A DNA stretch of 64,000 bases, taken from positions 62,001-126,000 of the forward strand of contig JAJPHG010000026.1 of the NCBI GenBank assembly GCA_021325375.1, in the 5' to 3' direction. Below the pieces are notes generated by a model. That model did no database searches, had not been told where the DNA came from, and saw nothing but the letters and a program-made list of their open reading frames with translations. The position numbers were made by a program, and so were the translations under genes. Source of the stretch: Alphaproteobacteria bacterium (GTDB taxonomy: Bacteria; Pseudomonadota; Alphaproteobacteria; Micropepsales; Micropepsaceae). Shown piece by piece: positions 18,801-28,811 of this stretch. Each line of letters opens with the position of its first letter. Positions within the stretch are counted from its first letter, which is position 1.

Positions 18801-20341
18801 ACGACTCTCGAAAACCCGAATTCCCCCGGCCGGTTGCGGCCTATGCGTCGAAAGAGCCGCTCCGATTTGGAAATCGCCTCGAAACGTCCGGCGGCATTCG
18901 CGATCGTCTCCGAGCCGCCGAGGAGGAGGATGCCCCCCTCGCGCAGCGCAAAATGGAAGATCGATATCACCCGCGCCTGGGCTTCGGAGCCGAGATAGAT
19001 CAGCAGATTGCGGCATGAAACCAGGTCGAGACGCGAGAACGGCGGATCCGCCAGGACATCCTGGACCGTGAACACCACCGCCCCGCGCAACTCGGGCGAG
19101 GCCCTGTATCCGTTTCCTTCCTTGATGAAGAAGCGCTCGAGGCGGGACGGGGAGATGTCGGCTTCGATCGATTCCGGATACAGCCCCGCGCGGGCGAGGT
19201 CGACGGCATCGGGATCGACATCGGATGCGAAGACCTGCAGCTTGACGCCGCTCCTGGTCGCCGTGATCTCCTCGCGGAAGAGCATCGCCAGGGAGTAGGT
19301 CTCCTCGCCGGTGCTGCAGCCCGCGATCCATATGCGCAGCGGCTGTGCGGCCGGATGATCGCGGACGAGGTCCGGAATGACCTTGCCGGCCAGGGCGTCG
19401 AATACAAGCGGGTCGCGGAAAAAGCCGGTGACGTTGATGAGCAGGTTCTTGGCAAGAAGCCCGAGCTCGGCTGCATCGTTGCGAAGGATTTCGAGATAAC
19501 GCTCGGTCCCGTCGGCCTCGATCCCGATCATTGCCATGCGCTGCACAATTCGCCGCTGCAGTGTTCCGGGCTTGTAGAGCGTGAAATCGTGGGCGGTCTT
19601 GGTACGCAGGAGCTCGATGATTTCGGCGAGCCAGGTCTGCGCCTGGGCGCCGGCGCGAGGCCCGTCCCCCGCGCGCATGCGTCGCTGCGGTATTTCGCGT
19701 GCCGCGAGGGCTGCCGGAATCTCCGCCACCGCGAGCACGCGATCCACCAGTCCGGTCGCAATGGCGCTTCGCGGCATGCCGTCATAGCCGGCTTCCTCGG
19801 GATCCTGCGCGATGACATATCCGTCCTTTGCGCTCACCGCTTTCAGCCCGATGCTGCCGTCGCTCCCCGTGCCGGAGAGAACCACGCAGACCGCGCGCGT
19901 GCCGTACTCCTCGGCCAGCGAGTTCAGCAGGAAATCGAAAGGCAGGCGCGCGCCGTGGCGGGCTTGGGGTTGCGCGAGGTGCAACGCGCCGCTGCCGACG
20001 GAGAGATATGTTCCGGGCGGAATGATATAGAGGTGGTTTGGTTCGACCGGCATTCCTTCCGCGGCGTGGTGCACCGTCATGGCCGTCTGCGCGGACAGCA
20101 ACTCCACCATCATGCTTTCGTGCGTCGGATCGAGATGCTGGATGAGGATGAATGCCATGCCGCTGTCGGCAGGCAGCACGTCGAGAAGATTTCTGCAGGC
20201 ATCGAGACCGCCCGCGGACGCACCTATTCCCACGACCGGAAAATTGTCGGCGGCAACCGAAGACCCGTTCTCCTGCGTGACATGCTGATCCGTCGGCGGA
20301 GGAGCCGCTTTTGCTCTTTGCAGACGACCTAACGCCGTCAT
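15887..20341 (-). CDS. giant CheB-CheR-PAS-histidine kinase-REC-REC-HTH signalling protein
   Basis: One 1484-residue chain. Domains in order: CheB methylesterase (about 35-225; GIGASAGG, IQHLDP, GTGSDGS), CheR methyltransferase (about 250-520; IWIAGCSTGEETYS), PAS, a long coiled coil rich in NEE/LNSQL (about 650-740), PAS, HisKA (ASHDLRQPLQ), HATPase, receiver 1 (ILADYNLP), receiver 2 (LLIDAYLPGLSG) and a LuxR/FixJ HTH (LTSRQREIMEMVLAG ... GISQRTVENHR). CheB-CheR-kinase hybrids are known. A complete DNA-binding FixJ-type module at the end of the same chain is unusual and would make it a kinase and transcription factor in one. The start at 20341 has AAAAGAGA upstream; the frame extends to 20410. 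Confidence 0.9.
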   Translation of the reverse strand: MTALGRLQRAKAAPPPTDQHVTQENGSSVAADNFPVVGIGASAGGLDACRNLLDVLPADSGMAFILIQHLDPTHESMMVELLSAQTAMTVHHAAEGMPVEPNHLYIIPPGTYLSVGSGALHLAQPQARHGARLPFDFLLNSLAEEYGTRAVCVVLSGTGSDGSIGLKAVSAKDGYVIAQDPEEAGYDGMPRSAIATGLVDRVLAVAEIPAALAAREIPQRRMRAGDGPRAGAQAQTWLAEIIELLRTKTAHDFTLYKPGTLQRRIVQRMAMIGIEADGTERYLEILRNDAAELGLLAKNLLINVTGFFRDPLVFDALAGKVIPDLVRDHPAAQPLRIWIAGCSTGEETYSLAMLFREEITATRSGVKLQVFASDVDPDAVDLARAGLYPESIEADISPSRLERFFIKEGNGYRASPELRGAVVFTVQDVLADPPFSRLDLVSCRNLLIYLGSEAQARVISIFHFALREGGILLLGGSETIANAAGRFEAISKSERLFRRIGRNRPGEFGFSRVVAGPRSNLPAAQEPPPLRQAALAELCMRLVTQAYAPAAILINRKYECQYLMGPTDRYLQLAAGRPINDVIAMARDGVRVKLRSVIQQAFQGDKRVVVSGGRLDRDGNTLAFSIAAQPVRSGGEELLLVCFIDEREQEAGPELPVAAGDRSRVAELERELEATKTELLGAIQSLEISSAEQKAVNEEALSVNEEFQSTNEELLTSKEELQSLNEELIALNSQLQETLERQRTTSNDLQNVLYSTDVATIFLDTSLSIRFFTPATKSLFSVIPGDIGRPLADLSSLAADGALLPDARTVLQNFVAVEREIEAASGAWYIRRISPYRTQDQGVEGVVITFADITERRRAADALEEAKREALSANAAKSRFLAAASHDLRQPLQTLTLLQGQLARAVKGGSAQSLVAQLEHTLETMSSMLNTLLDINQIEAGTIRAEIAVFPVNELLDPLQDEFAYHAQARNLELRAVSSKLSIQSDPRLLEQMIRNLLSNALKYTRQGKILLGCRRRKDALSIEVWDTGAGIPEEELHAIFEEYHQLDNAASERSRGLGLGLSIFQRLGSLLGHRVQVRSRLGQGSVFSVEVPLSSSGDGSQRQRDTLAADSEVFDPVRRTGAILVVEDDPQMRELLELLLQAEGHYIATAPDGPSALELFARGGIRPDLILADYNLPNAMDGLEVSVRLRELIGRQVPVIILTGDISTDVLRNVAGHDCIQLNKPVKVTELSRVIQQLLPISQAAGTAHAPRPAQPADSTEPHVIFVVDDDGQIRETMRAALEQGGRAVETYPTGESFLEAYRPVQRAVLLIDAYLPGLSGIEVLQRLNREGHCPPSIVITGNSDVHMAVEAMKAGASDFIEKPVGYAELTASIDRALEQSADSTRLTAWREAAARRLALLTSRQREIMEMVLAGHPSKNIAADLGISQRTVENHRATIMRKTNSKSLPALARLALAAAGVGAAGPLTQTRFPATAAWPIAHR

Positions 20342-20522
20342 TCTCTTTTTGTTCTCGAAACGGCAGACCGAAAATCGGTAAGACAACCAAAGGTTATCAT
20401 GCTTTCGCACGTATTACGATGTCTTTCAGGGCACGGTGCAACCCGAAGTTCCGCCCGGCGAGTGGAATTTGGCGTCGCAGCACGGAAAGTTGATCCGCGG
20501 GCAAATTGCTGGAATGCTTAGG

Positions 20523-20561
20523 AAAAAGCCGCCGGCCCACAGGGGCTGCGGGGCCGGCGGC
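20523..20561 (-). terminator. strong intrinsic terminator of the c-di-GMP operon
   Basis: A perfect 11-bp GC stem (gccgccggccc 20528-20538 against 20551-20561), a 12-nt loop, and TTTTT on the minus strand (20527-20523). It stands 126 bp beyond the stop of the AAA+ gene, which fits the end of that operon, and before the CheB-CheR gene. Confidence 0.85.
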
Positions 20562-20672
20562 TTAGGAATGGTCCTCCCGTGTGACCGAGGGGGGTAGCGC
20601 GGTCAATGCTTTCGGTGCCGAACGGCGCGGGACCAATATTGCGACGCTACCTCAAGGCGATTTGGCGCGGCA

Positions 20673-20689
20673 GGCTCGGAATCTACTCA
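20673..20689 (-). promoter_or_regulatory. four-copy motif, site 2
   Basis: TGAGTAGATTCCGAGCC on the minus strand. Its first three bases are the stop codon of the AAA+ ATPase gene. The next gene in this direction is the CheB-CheR giant, 331 bp on, with the operon terminator in between. Confidence 0.5.
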
Positions 20690-22156
20690 TGCCGCCAGAC
20701 TTCGGGCTTTGGGCGCAGCCTCCTCGGCCGCCTGCTCCACCATGGACAGATTGCCGAGCGCCATCGTCAGAAGTTCCGGCCGGAACTCGGGCGCGATCCC
20801 TGCGAATTTGCAGGCGGCGCGGATCTGGTCGACGATGAATTTCGGCTGGTAGCTCGCCAGCGGCTCGCCGCAGCGGTCCCGAAGCGACGAAATGACAAAG
20901 TCGATCGTCTCCTGCGAGGCGGCAAGACCCGACGCGGCCGAGAGCGCGGCGAAGATTCTTCGATATTCGGCGACGCTCGGCGCGCCGACCTGAATCTTGT
21001 AGGGAATGCGCCGCAGGAATGCCGGGTCCATCAGGTCCTGCGGCGACATATTGGTGGAGAAGACCACGAGCTCGTCGAACGGCAGCGGAAAGCTCTTGCC
21101 GGTATGGAGCTTGAGATAATCGACCCTGCGTTCCAAAGGCACGATCCAGCGGTTGAGAAGCGTCTCGGGCTTGACGATCTGGCGGCCGAAATCGTCGATC
21201 AGGAAGATGCCGCCGAGCGCCTTCACATGCAGCGGCGCCTCGTAGAATTTGGCGATCGGGTTGAAGCTGAGATCCAGCATCTCGAGCGTCAGCTCGCCGC
21301 CGGCGACGATGAAGGGACGGCGGCAGGGCACCCAGCGCGCGTCGGAATCCTCGCGCCGGACCGCGGTTCCCTTGTGCCCCTGCCCGGGTTGGAGCGCCAC
21401 GTGATGGCTGGGATCGAAAACCTTGACGATCTGCCCTTCGACTTCAAAGCAGTAAGGGATGTAGACGACATCCTTGAACACGTTGCCGATCCGCTCCGCC
21501 ACGGTGGTCTTGCCGTTGCCGGGCGGTCCGTAGAGCAGGATCGAGCGGCCGGAATTGATCGCGGGACCGATCTGCTGGATGAAGCTTGCGGCGACCGCCA
21601 GGCCGGCAAAGGCCTGCTCGATGGACGCGCGGTCCACGCGCTCGTTGGTGATGCACTGGCGCCGGATGCGCTCGCAATAGGCGGCGAGCGGCACCGGGGC
21701 CGGGCCGGCATACTGGTTCTGAGCGATCGCATCGACGGCCCACAGCATGCCCCGTTCGGTCAAGGCGTAGCGAAGTTCGGACAGGATACGCACGCCGGCC
21801 GCGCCGAGCACTTCCACCAATTTGCGCTCCTGGGCCTGATCGAGAACGAGCTGGACGATCCGCGGCGGCAGCTTGAGGATCTCGGCGATCGCCGAAGCCG
21901 TCTCGCCGGCGCCGCCATAGATCGCCTTGATCGTCAAATTCAGCAGGTCGGATGCCTGCAGACCGGTGTCGGCGATGGAGCTCGGCTCGGAAGGAGCGGC
22001 CTGCAATACGCCGTCCAGCGCGTCCTGCCGCAGCCTGCCCATGGCGATGAGCACGTCGCCGAGCCTGCCGCCTTTTGTCTTCTGACAGTCGAGCGCGGCG
22101 GCGACGTCGGCCGGCGTCACCAGCCCATGGGCTATCAGGAGGTCTCCGATGAACAC
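20687..22156 (-). CDS. MshEN/T2SSE-N domain AAA+ ATPase
   Basis: Cytoplasmic protein of 489 residues. The first 55 residues carry a tandem motif of the MshEN type (FIGDLLIAHGLV... then RLGDVLIAMGRL), a fold known to bind cyclic di-GMP in secretion ATPases. The arginine expected in the first half is replaced by Phe, so binding is uncertain. The C-terminal half is an AAA+ ATPase with Walker A GPPGNGKTT (about 213) and Walker B GGIFLIDDFG. It is not a VirB11/PilB-type ATPase. The start is GTG with GAGG 6 nt upstream. It is the last gene of an operon whose other members make, break and sense c-di-GMP, so it is a likely effector. Confidence 0.8.
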   Translation of the reverse strand: MFIGDLLIAHGLVTPADVAAALDCQKTKGGRLGDVLIAMGRLRQDALDGVLQAAPSEPSSIADTGLQASDLLNLTIKAIYGGAGETASAIAEILKLPPRIVQLVLDQAQERKLVEVLGAAGVRILSELRYALTERGMLWAVDAIAQNQYAGPAPVPLAAYCERIRRQCITNERVDRASIEQAFAGLAVAASFIQQIGPAINSGRSILLYGPPGNGKTTVAERIGNVFKDVVYIPYCFEVEGQIVKVFDPSHHVALQPGQGHKGTAVRREDSDARWVPCRRPFIVAGGELTLEMLDLSFNPIAKFYEAPLHVKALGGIFLIDDFGRQIVKPETLLNRWIVPLERRVDYLKLHTGKSFPLPFDELVVFSTNMSPQDLMDPAFLRRIPYKIQVGAPSVAEYRRIFAALSAASGLAASQETIDFVISSLRDRCGEPLASYQPKFIVDQIRAACKFAGIAPEFRPELLTMALGNLSMVEQAAEEAAPKARSLAA

Positions 22157-22192
22157 GACATGCCTCGTCAGGTTGGCTTCCGGCCCGGGCTT

Positions 22193-22618
22193 TCACTCAC
22201 CGAACGGTTCTAGAGTTCCATTCCTCGTGCCGAGCTCGGCCCACAGCCTGTGGAGAAACCTCAACTCGACGGGCAGCGGCCCGGTCAGGTCGTACCTTTC
22301 CGAAAATTTCAGGCCGCGCGCGGGATAGTTCAACCACACGACGCTTGCGTGATAGGCGACGGCGAATTTGACGACGATCAGATAGAGGTTCACCGGTATG
22401 GGCTGACGCTTGGCGAGAACAATTCTGGCGCCGCCTTCGGAAAGGTCGCGGATCGCGCAGTCGAGCGAGAGGGCTCCGTCGGGCGCGAATATCCCGTCGC
22501 CATAGGCAAGCTTTCCATTCAGGCAGGTCCGCTGCCGGGCCGGCCTGGTCTGGAGCACGCCCGTATGATGGGGGTCGCGCATCAGCGTGTTCGGCGATGT
22601 CCGTTCCAAGCTAGGCAT
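22193..22618 (-). CDS. PilZ domain protein (probable c-di-GMP receptor)
   Basis: 141 residues. The c-di-GMP-binding features are an arginine-rich stretch (RPARQR) and RDLSEGGARI, matching the RxxxR and D/NxSxxG motifs of PilZ. The rest follows the six-stranded barrel pattern and ends with a short helix. The start ATG at 22618 lies 8 nt inside the end of the GGDEF-EAL gene, so the two are translationally coupled; ATG at 22582 is an alternative. It lies between a c-di-GMP enzyme and the MshEN-AAA+ gene. Confidence 0.8.
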   Translation of the reverse strand: MPSLERTSPNTLMRDPHHTGVLQTRPARQRTCLNGKLAYGDGIFAPDGALSLDCAIRDLSEGGARIVLAKRQPIPVNLYLIVVKFAVAYHASVVWLNYPARGLKFSERYDLTGPLPVELRFLHRLWAELGTRNGTLEPFGE

Positions 22619-24794
22619 GAGCGACGCTCCATCGTGCAGGTTCGGCGCGCAAAAGGCCGCGATGGGCGGCGGCCTGATGGAATTTTTCCGATATCTCTGC
22701 GGCGGGCAGAGGCCTGGAAAGCAGGTAGCCCTGCGCTTCGTCGCAGCCATGCGCGCGAAGAAACTCCAGTTGATCGCGCGTCTCGACGCCTTCGGCGGTG
22801 ACCTTCAGCCGCAAGCTGTGCGCCATGTTGATCATGGCGATGGCGATGCTCGCGTCGTCCGGGTTCGTCGTGATGTCGCGGATGAACGCGATGTCGATCT
22901 TGAGCGCGTCGACGAGAAACCGCTTCAGATAGGAAAGATTCGAATAGCCCGTTCCGAAATCGTCGATGGATATCGAGATCCCCAGATCCTTGAGCTCGCG
23001 CAACGCCACATTGGTCGCGTCCCCATGGGTCATGAGCGTGCTTTCCGTGATCTCGAATTCCAGCAGCCTGGGGTTCACGCCGTGCTCGCGTATCATGGAC
23101 GCCACCTGGGAGGCGAAGCGATCCTCGCGCACCTGCCGCGACGACACGTTCACCGCGATGCGGACGTTGCCGAGGCCGGTGCGCTCCCATTCGCTTATCT
23201 GCCGGCACGCCGTGTCGATCGCCCAGGCGCCGACCGGAACGATCAGGCCCATCTCCTCGAGGGCAGGTATGAAGAGGGCGGGCGAGACCAGGCCGTGCCC
23301 CGGCCGGCGCCAGCGGATCAACGCCTCGACGCTCGTCCATTCTCCGCTGTCGATATCCATTTTCGGCTGGTAGTACAGGACGAACTCGCCGCGCCCTTGC
23401 GCCAGGCGCAGCGCGCCCTCGACTTCGGACTTCTCCAATGCGCGCGCATTCATTTCCACCGTGTAGCAGCGAAAAGTATTGCGGCCCGCCGCCTTGGCCT
23501 CGTACATCGCGGCGTCGGCGCATCGAATGAGCGTTTTCAGCTCGCTGGCGTCGTCGGGGTAGTTCGCGATCCCGATGCTGATCGTCACCGGAACGACCTG
23601 GCCTTCGACGAGGTGCGGAACCTGCAGCGCGGCCCGTATCCTGTTGGCGACGTCCACGCCGCCATGGCAGTTGCCGGGCGTGAGCACGACGACGGCGAAC
23701 TCGTCGCCGCCGAGCCGGCCTACGACATCTCCCGGGCGCAGGCATTTGACCAGTCTCGAGGCGAATTCGCGCAGCAGCGCATCGCCGGCCGCGTGGCCGA
23801 GCGAATCGTTCACGTTCTTGAAGTCGTCGATGTCGATGAGAAGCACCGAGACGAAGAGCGAGTGCTCTTCCGCGCGCATGATCGCTTCGTGCAGCGCTTC
23901 GTACAGGAGCGTCCGGTTGGGCAGGTCGGTCAGCGCATCGTGGCCCGCGAGATGCACGAGCTGGCGCTGCGCTTCGCGGCGCTGGGTGACGTCCTCGATG
24001 ATCTCCACGACCCACGGGATCTCGCCGGAAGGGTTGGCGATCGGAAACGTCCGCGCATGCACCCAGCGCACGCTGTTGTCCGGGCGCACCAGCCGGTACT
24101 CGTTGCTTGCATGCGCGCCGGGCGTCCTGCGCCGCTCATGCGCGACCCACTGCAGGTCGTCGGGGTGAATGATGTGATAGACGGATTCGACCGGATCCCC
24201 GATCGCGGCGGACAGGCCGCTCAGTGTCCGCCACGCCGGATTGACGTACTGGATGGTCTGATGTTCGACGTCGCGGATCCACAGCGCCTCGGGAATGTTG
24301 GCCGCGAGCTCGCGGAACATTTCCTCGCTGCGGCGCAACTCGGCCGTGCGCGTCTGGACGGCTTCTTCGAGCAGCTTGGCGTGGGCCTTGGATTCCTCGT
24401 GCAAAAGACGCACTTCAAGCAGGTTATGGATGCGGGTCAGCACTTCGGCGCGGTCGAACGGCTTGTTGATGAAATCCTTTGCCCCGGCCTGAAGCGCGCG
24501 CAGCTTGTGGCTGGGCTGCGCGGTGATCACCAGGACCGAGAGGTAGTCGTCCTGTCCCGCCCTCTTCAGCGCCTCCATCACCTCGAAGCCGTCGATTCCA
24601 GGCATATGCAGATCGAGAAGGATGAGGTCGTAGCGGTTGGCCAGATGAAGCGCGCAGACTTCCGCCGGATCGGTGGTCGACGAAACATGGAGATAGCCGG
24701 CGCGCTGCAGCATCATCTCGAGCAGCTGAACGTTGGCCGGCTGGTCGTCGACGATCAGGATCTTGCCGTCTAGAATCGTCGCCTCACCGGCCAT
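22611..24794 (-). CDS. response regulator with PAS, GGDEF and EAL domains
   Basis: 727-residue receiver-coupled c-di-GMP enzyme. Receiver at 10-130 (phospho-Asp in LILLDLHMPG), PAS at about 155-275, GGDEF at about 290-440 (RLGGDEFAVV intact, with inhibitory RxxD site RPGD five residues before) and EAL at about 460-710 (SVEALIRW, EITEST, DDFGTGYSNLSYL, AEGVET). Both active sites look complete, so it could be diguanylate cyclase, phosphodiesterase, or switch between them. It starts 4 bp after the hybrid kinase stop and is the probable phosphotransfer target of that kinase. Confidence 0.95.
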   Translation of the reverse strand: MAGEATILDGKILIVDDQPANVQLLEMMLQRAGYLHVSSTTDPAEVCALHLANRYDLILLDLHMPGIDGFEVMEALKRAGQDDYLSVLVITAQPSHKLRALQAGAKDFINKPFDRAEVLTRIHNLLEVRLLHEESKAHAKLLEEAVQTRTAELRRSEEMFRELAANIPEALWIRDVEHQTIQYVNPAWRTLSGLSAAIGDPVESVYHIIHPDDLQWVAHERRRTPGAHASNEYRLVRPDNSVRWVHARTFPIANPSGEIPWVVEIIEDVTQRREAQRQLVHLAGHDALTDLPNRTLLYEALHEAIMRAEEHSLFVSVLLIDIDDFKNVNDSLGHAAGDALLREFASRLVKCLRPGDVVGRLGGDEFAVVVLTPGNCHGGVDVANRIRAALQVPHLVEGQVVPVTISIGIANYPDDASELKTLIRCADAAMYEAKAAGRNTFRCYTVEMNARALEKSEVEGALRLAQGRGEFVLYYQPKMDIDSGEWTSVEALIRWRRPGHGLVSPALFIPALEEMGLIVPVGAWAIDTACRQISEWERTGLGNVRIAVNVSSRQVREDRFASQVASMIREHGVNPRLLEFEITESTLMTHGDATNVALRELKDLGISISIDDFGTGYSNLSYLKRFLVDALKIDIAFIRDITTNPDDASIAIAMINMAHSLRLKVTAEGVETRDQLEFLRAHGCDEAQGYLLSRPLPAAEISEKFHQAAAHRGLLRAEPARWSVAHA

Positions 24795-24798
24795 CGGC

Positions 24799-26886
<2,088 letters not shown>

Positions 26887-26972
26887 ATTCCCCTCGGATC
26901 TGAAATCGCGTGAAGCCCCGCGCCGGCCCGGCGGCCGCGCCGCCGCTACACCTGGTTCGCGTCGACGGCGCT

Positions 26973-27260
26973 CTAACCGCCCCGCGCCCGGTGGTCGAGT
27001 TGCAGGATTTGCGTGGCGAAAAGCGTGGAAGAGTCAACCAGGCCGACGGCCCCGATATTCGAAGGCTCGAGCGGAATGCTCATGGCCAGTCCCGCGAGGT
27101 TCCCCGAAATGACCAGCAGGGCTGCGCCGTTCACCGCGCCGTTCGAGAAGGCGTAAAAATGCATTTCGCGGGCGGCGCGCGAGAGGCGTTCGCGCATCTC
27201 GCTCCAACCACGGTCGCGCGGGGTGAGCGGCAGGGCGAATTCGGGCATGTGGTTCCCCAT
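26973..27260 (-). CDS. small predicted membrane protein coupled to SciP-like gene
   Basis: 95 residues, MGNHMPEFALPLTPRD at its start, with an amphipathic helix (about 18-36) and one hydrophobic segment (about 43-65: ALLVISGNLAGLAMS). The start overlaps the stop of the SciP-like gene by one base (TGATG), so translation is coupled. I do not recognise the family. A longer frame runs upstream to 27671, but that part is the shadow of the SciP-like gene. The tight coupling suggests a partner or membrane anchor; this is inference. Confidence 0.6.
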   Translation of the reverse strand: MGNHMPEFALPLTPRDRGWSEMRERLSRAAREMHFYAFSNGAVNGAALLVISGNLAGLAMSIPLEPSNIGAVGLVDSSTLFATQILQLDHRARGG

Positions 27261-27664
27261 CAATCGCGTTTCGCCGGATCGCGCGCCGCTTTGCGGTGAA
27301 GGCGCACTTCGGACCTGTCGACCGCGCGCGGCACCTTCGCGCTTTCCCGGCCCGACACTCCGTACACGCGCAATCCGGCCAGCCCGAAAAGGCTGATGCC
27401 GTGCTGCCAGGTCAGGAACTCCTCGATCGACAGCGCATAGCGCTCGCGCGCCTCGTCGAGCGTGAGCATGCCCCCCAGCACCGCCTCGACGACTTCCGCC
27501 TTGCGCTGCGCCACCCAGCGCGTGCGGCTGGATGGGAGTGAAGGCGCGGCGGATCGATGGCCTTGGCTTGATGCGGAGGCCGCGCCGCTTCCCGCTGTTT
27601 GGCCGTTGCCCAATTCGGCCCGTCTCGGCTCCGAACGCTCTGATCCATGTTGAACAGTTGGCAT
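27260..27664 (-). CDS. SciP-like DUF1153 family protein
   Basis: 134 residues. The central segment (TRWVAQRKAEVVEAVLGG, then LDEARERYALSIEEFLTWQ and GLAGLRV) matches the helix-turn-helix of SciP/DUF1153, the small alphaproteobacterial protein that inhibits the cell-cycle regulator CtrA. Normal SciP is about 90 residues. This one has a 45-residue Ser/Ala/Arg-rich N-terminal extension and a basic tail, so it is more likely a paralogue than the housekeeping copy. GGAG precedes the ATG. A four-copy motif lies 52 bp upstream of the start. Confidence 0.8.
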   Translation of the reverse strand: MPTVQHGSERSEPRRAELGNGQTAGSGAASASSQGHRSAAPSLPSSRTRWVAQRKAEVVEAVLGGMLTLDEARERYALSIEEFLTWQHGISLFGLAGLRVYGVSGRESAKVPRAVDRSEVRLHRKAARDPAKRD

Positions 27665-27716
27665 GACCCACTCCGCAGATCGGAGCGAACCCTATGCTTT
27701 TGATTTTCTTTTGACA

Positions 27717-27733
27717 GGTTCGGAATGTACTCA
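27717..27733 (-). promoter_or_regulatory. four-copy motif, site 3
   Basis: TGAGTACATTCCGAACC on the minus strand, 24 bp after the FixJ-type gene and 52 bp before the SciP-like start. It differs from site 1 by one base. This is the shortest motif-to-gene distance of the four and fits a promoter-proximal site. Confidence 0.55.
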
Positions 27734-27756
27734 GGCCATTGACTAATTTGCGTTCA

Positions 27757-28467
27757 TCAACTGCCGCGCGATACGGCCTTTCTTACGATTTGGTATACCG
27801 GCGGACCCGTGGCCATGCCCGCGACCGACATGCGGACCAGTTCCGCCAGGCTCGTCGCGCCCATCTTCCTGATCACGCGCGCGCGATGGACCTCCACGGT
27901 GCGCGGGGAAATCCTGAGCTCCCGCGCGACGACCCTGTTCGAGTCGCCGATCACGACGAGGTCGAGAACCTCCTTTTCGCGCTTTGTCAGCAAGGCGATG
28001 CGGTCGCGTGCGTTTGTCACGAGCGACGAAAGCGACTCGCGCTGGGAGACAAGCTCCAGAGCGCGGGCGATGCTTTCGATCAACACCGCCTCGCTGAACG
28101 GCTTTTCGAGAAAGTCGACCGCCCCCGCCTTCATCGCGCGCACCGCGATATCGACGACGCCGCGGCCGGCCATGACGACGATCGCGACATGTGCGCCGCA
28201 TTCAAGCAGGATTTTCTGAAGCTCGATGCCCGTCATGCCCGGCATCCGCACGTCGGTCAGCACGCAGCCGACCAAAGCCGCGCCGCCGCTGGTCAGAAAC
28301 CGCACGGCTGAATCGAAGGTATCGACGTGAAAGCCGTTGGTCTCGAGCGCGATCCGCAGCGCCGCCCGGATTTCGGCGTCGTCGTCGATCACGAACACAC
28401 GGTTGGTCCGGTTCTTGAGATTGAGTCTGTTGCTCCCGCGGGGCGTTTCCATTTGAATTCCAATCAT
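27757..28467 (-). CDS. FixJ-type response regulator (REC-LuxR HTH)
   Basis: 236 residues. Receiver with acidic pocket VIDDD and phospho-Asp in VLTDVRMPGMTG, then KPF, followed by a LuxR-type HTH (LTKREKEVLDLVVIGDSNRVVARELRISPRTVEVHR written here only as its two ends: LTKREKEVLD and ISPRTVEVHR). It would activate promoters when phosphorylated. The nearest orphan kinases are the HAMP kinase at 13672 and the giant CheB-CheR protein. ATG at 28452 is an alternative start. The gene sits downstream of a four-copy motif. Confidence 0.93.
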   Translation of the reverse strand: MIGIQMETPRGSNRLNLKNRTNRVFVIDDDAEIRAALRIALETNGFHVDTFDSAVRFLTSGGAALVGCVLTDVRMPGMTGIELQKILLECGAHVAIVVMAGRGVVDIAVRAMKAGAVDFLEKPFSEAVLIESIARALELVSQRESLSSLVTNARDRIALLTKREKEVLDLVVIGDSNRVVARELRISPRTVEVHRARVIRKMGATSLAELVRMSVAGMATGPPVYQIVRKAVSRGS

Positions 28468-28811
28468 CGGCGCCTAGACGTCGACGAACGGCAAGCTGCC
28501 GAGTCGTTCGAGCGTCCTTAAGCGACCGAATTGGCGAGTGAAGGCGTCGTGGCACGGTCATCAACGGCTATCGAAAGCTGCCGATTGGCGATTCCGCTCG
28601 TGGCTGGACCTTCTCGCGGTAATGGTAACGCGGCAGCAAGGTTAGCCGTTGGTTCGCACGATTTCGGAATCTACTCAACGAGGTTTCGCCATCGCGGAGC
28701 GTACGGATCGCAGCGTACGTCAAACTACGCAGGCTCCCTCAGCACGTCGCCCTTGAGTTTCTCTGCGAACCGCCACGAGGAGACGTCTTGATCAGCGGGG
28801 CCGGCCCGTCG
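28468..28811. other. regulatory-looking intergenic region (344 bp)
   Basis: No gene is seen here. It holds four-copy motif site 4 (28661-28677) and, just beyond, a direct repeat agcgtacg-N6-agcgtacg with a nearby cgtagttt on the minus strand. CGTA/GTAG cores of this type resemble FixJ-family binding sites. It is probably the promoter region of the FixJ-type gene. Confidence 0.45.
28661..28677 (-). promoter_or_regulatory. four-copy motif, site 4
   Basis: TGAGTAGATTCCGAAAT on the minus strand, 193 bp before the FixJ-type regulator start and 134 bp after the receiver gene stop. It shares the full 14-nt core. Confidence 0.5.

Noticed and set aside
15800..19018. 1072-codon open frame opposite the CheB-CheR giant
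   Set aside because: It mirrors a clearly conserved multi-domain gene; the protein text is low in structure and has no start context.
27261..27671. Upstream part of the 232-codon frame ending at 26973
   Set aside because: It overlaps the SciP-like gene in another frame; only the last 95 codons, after the SciP-like stop, look like real protein.
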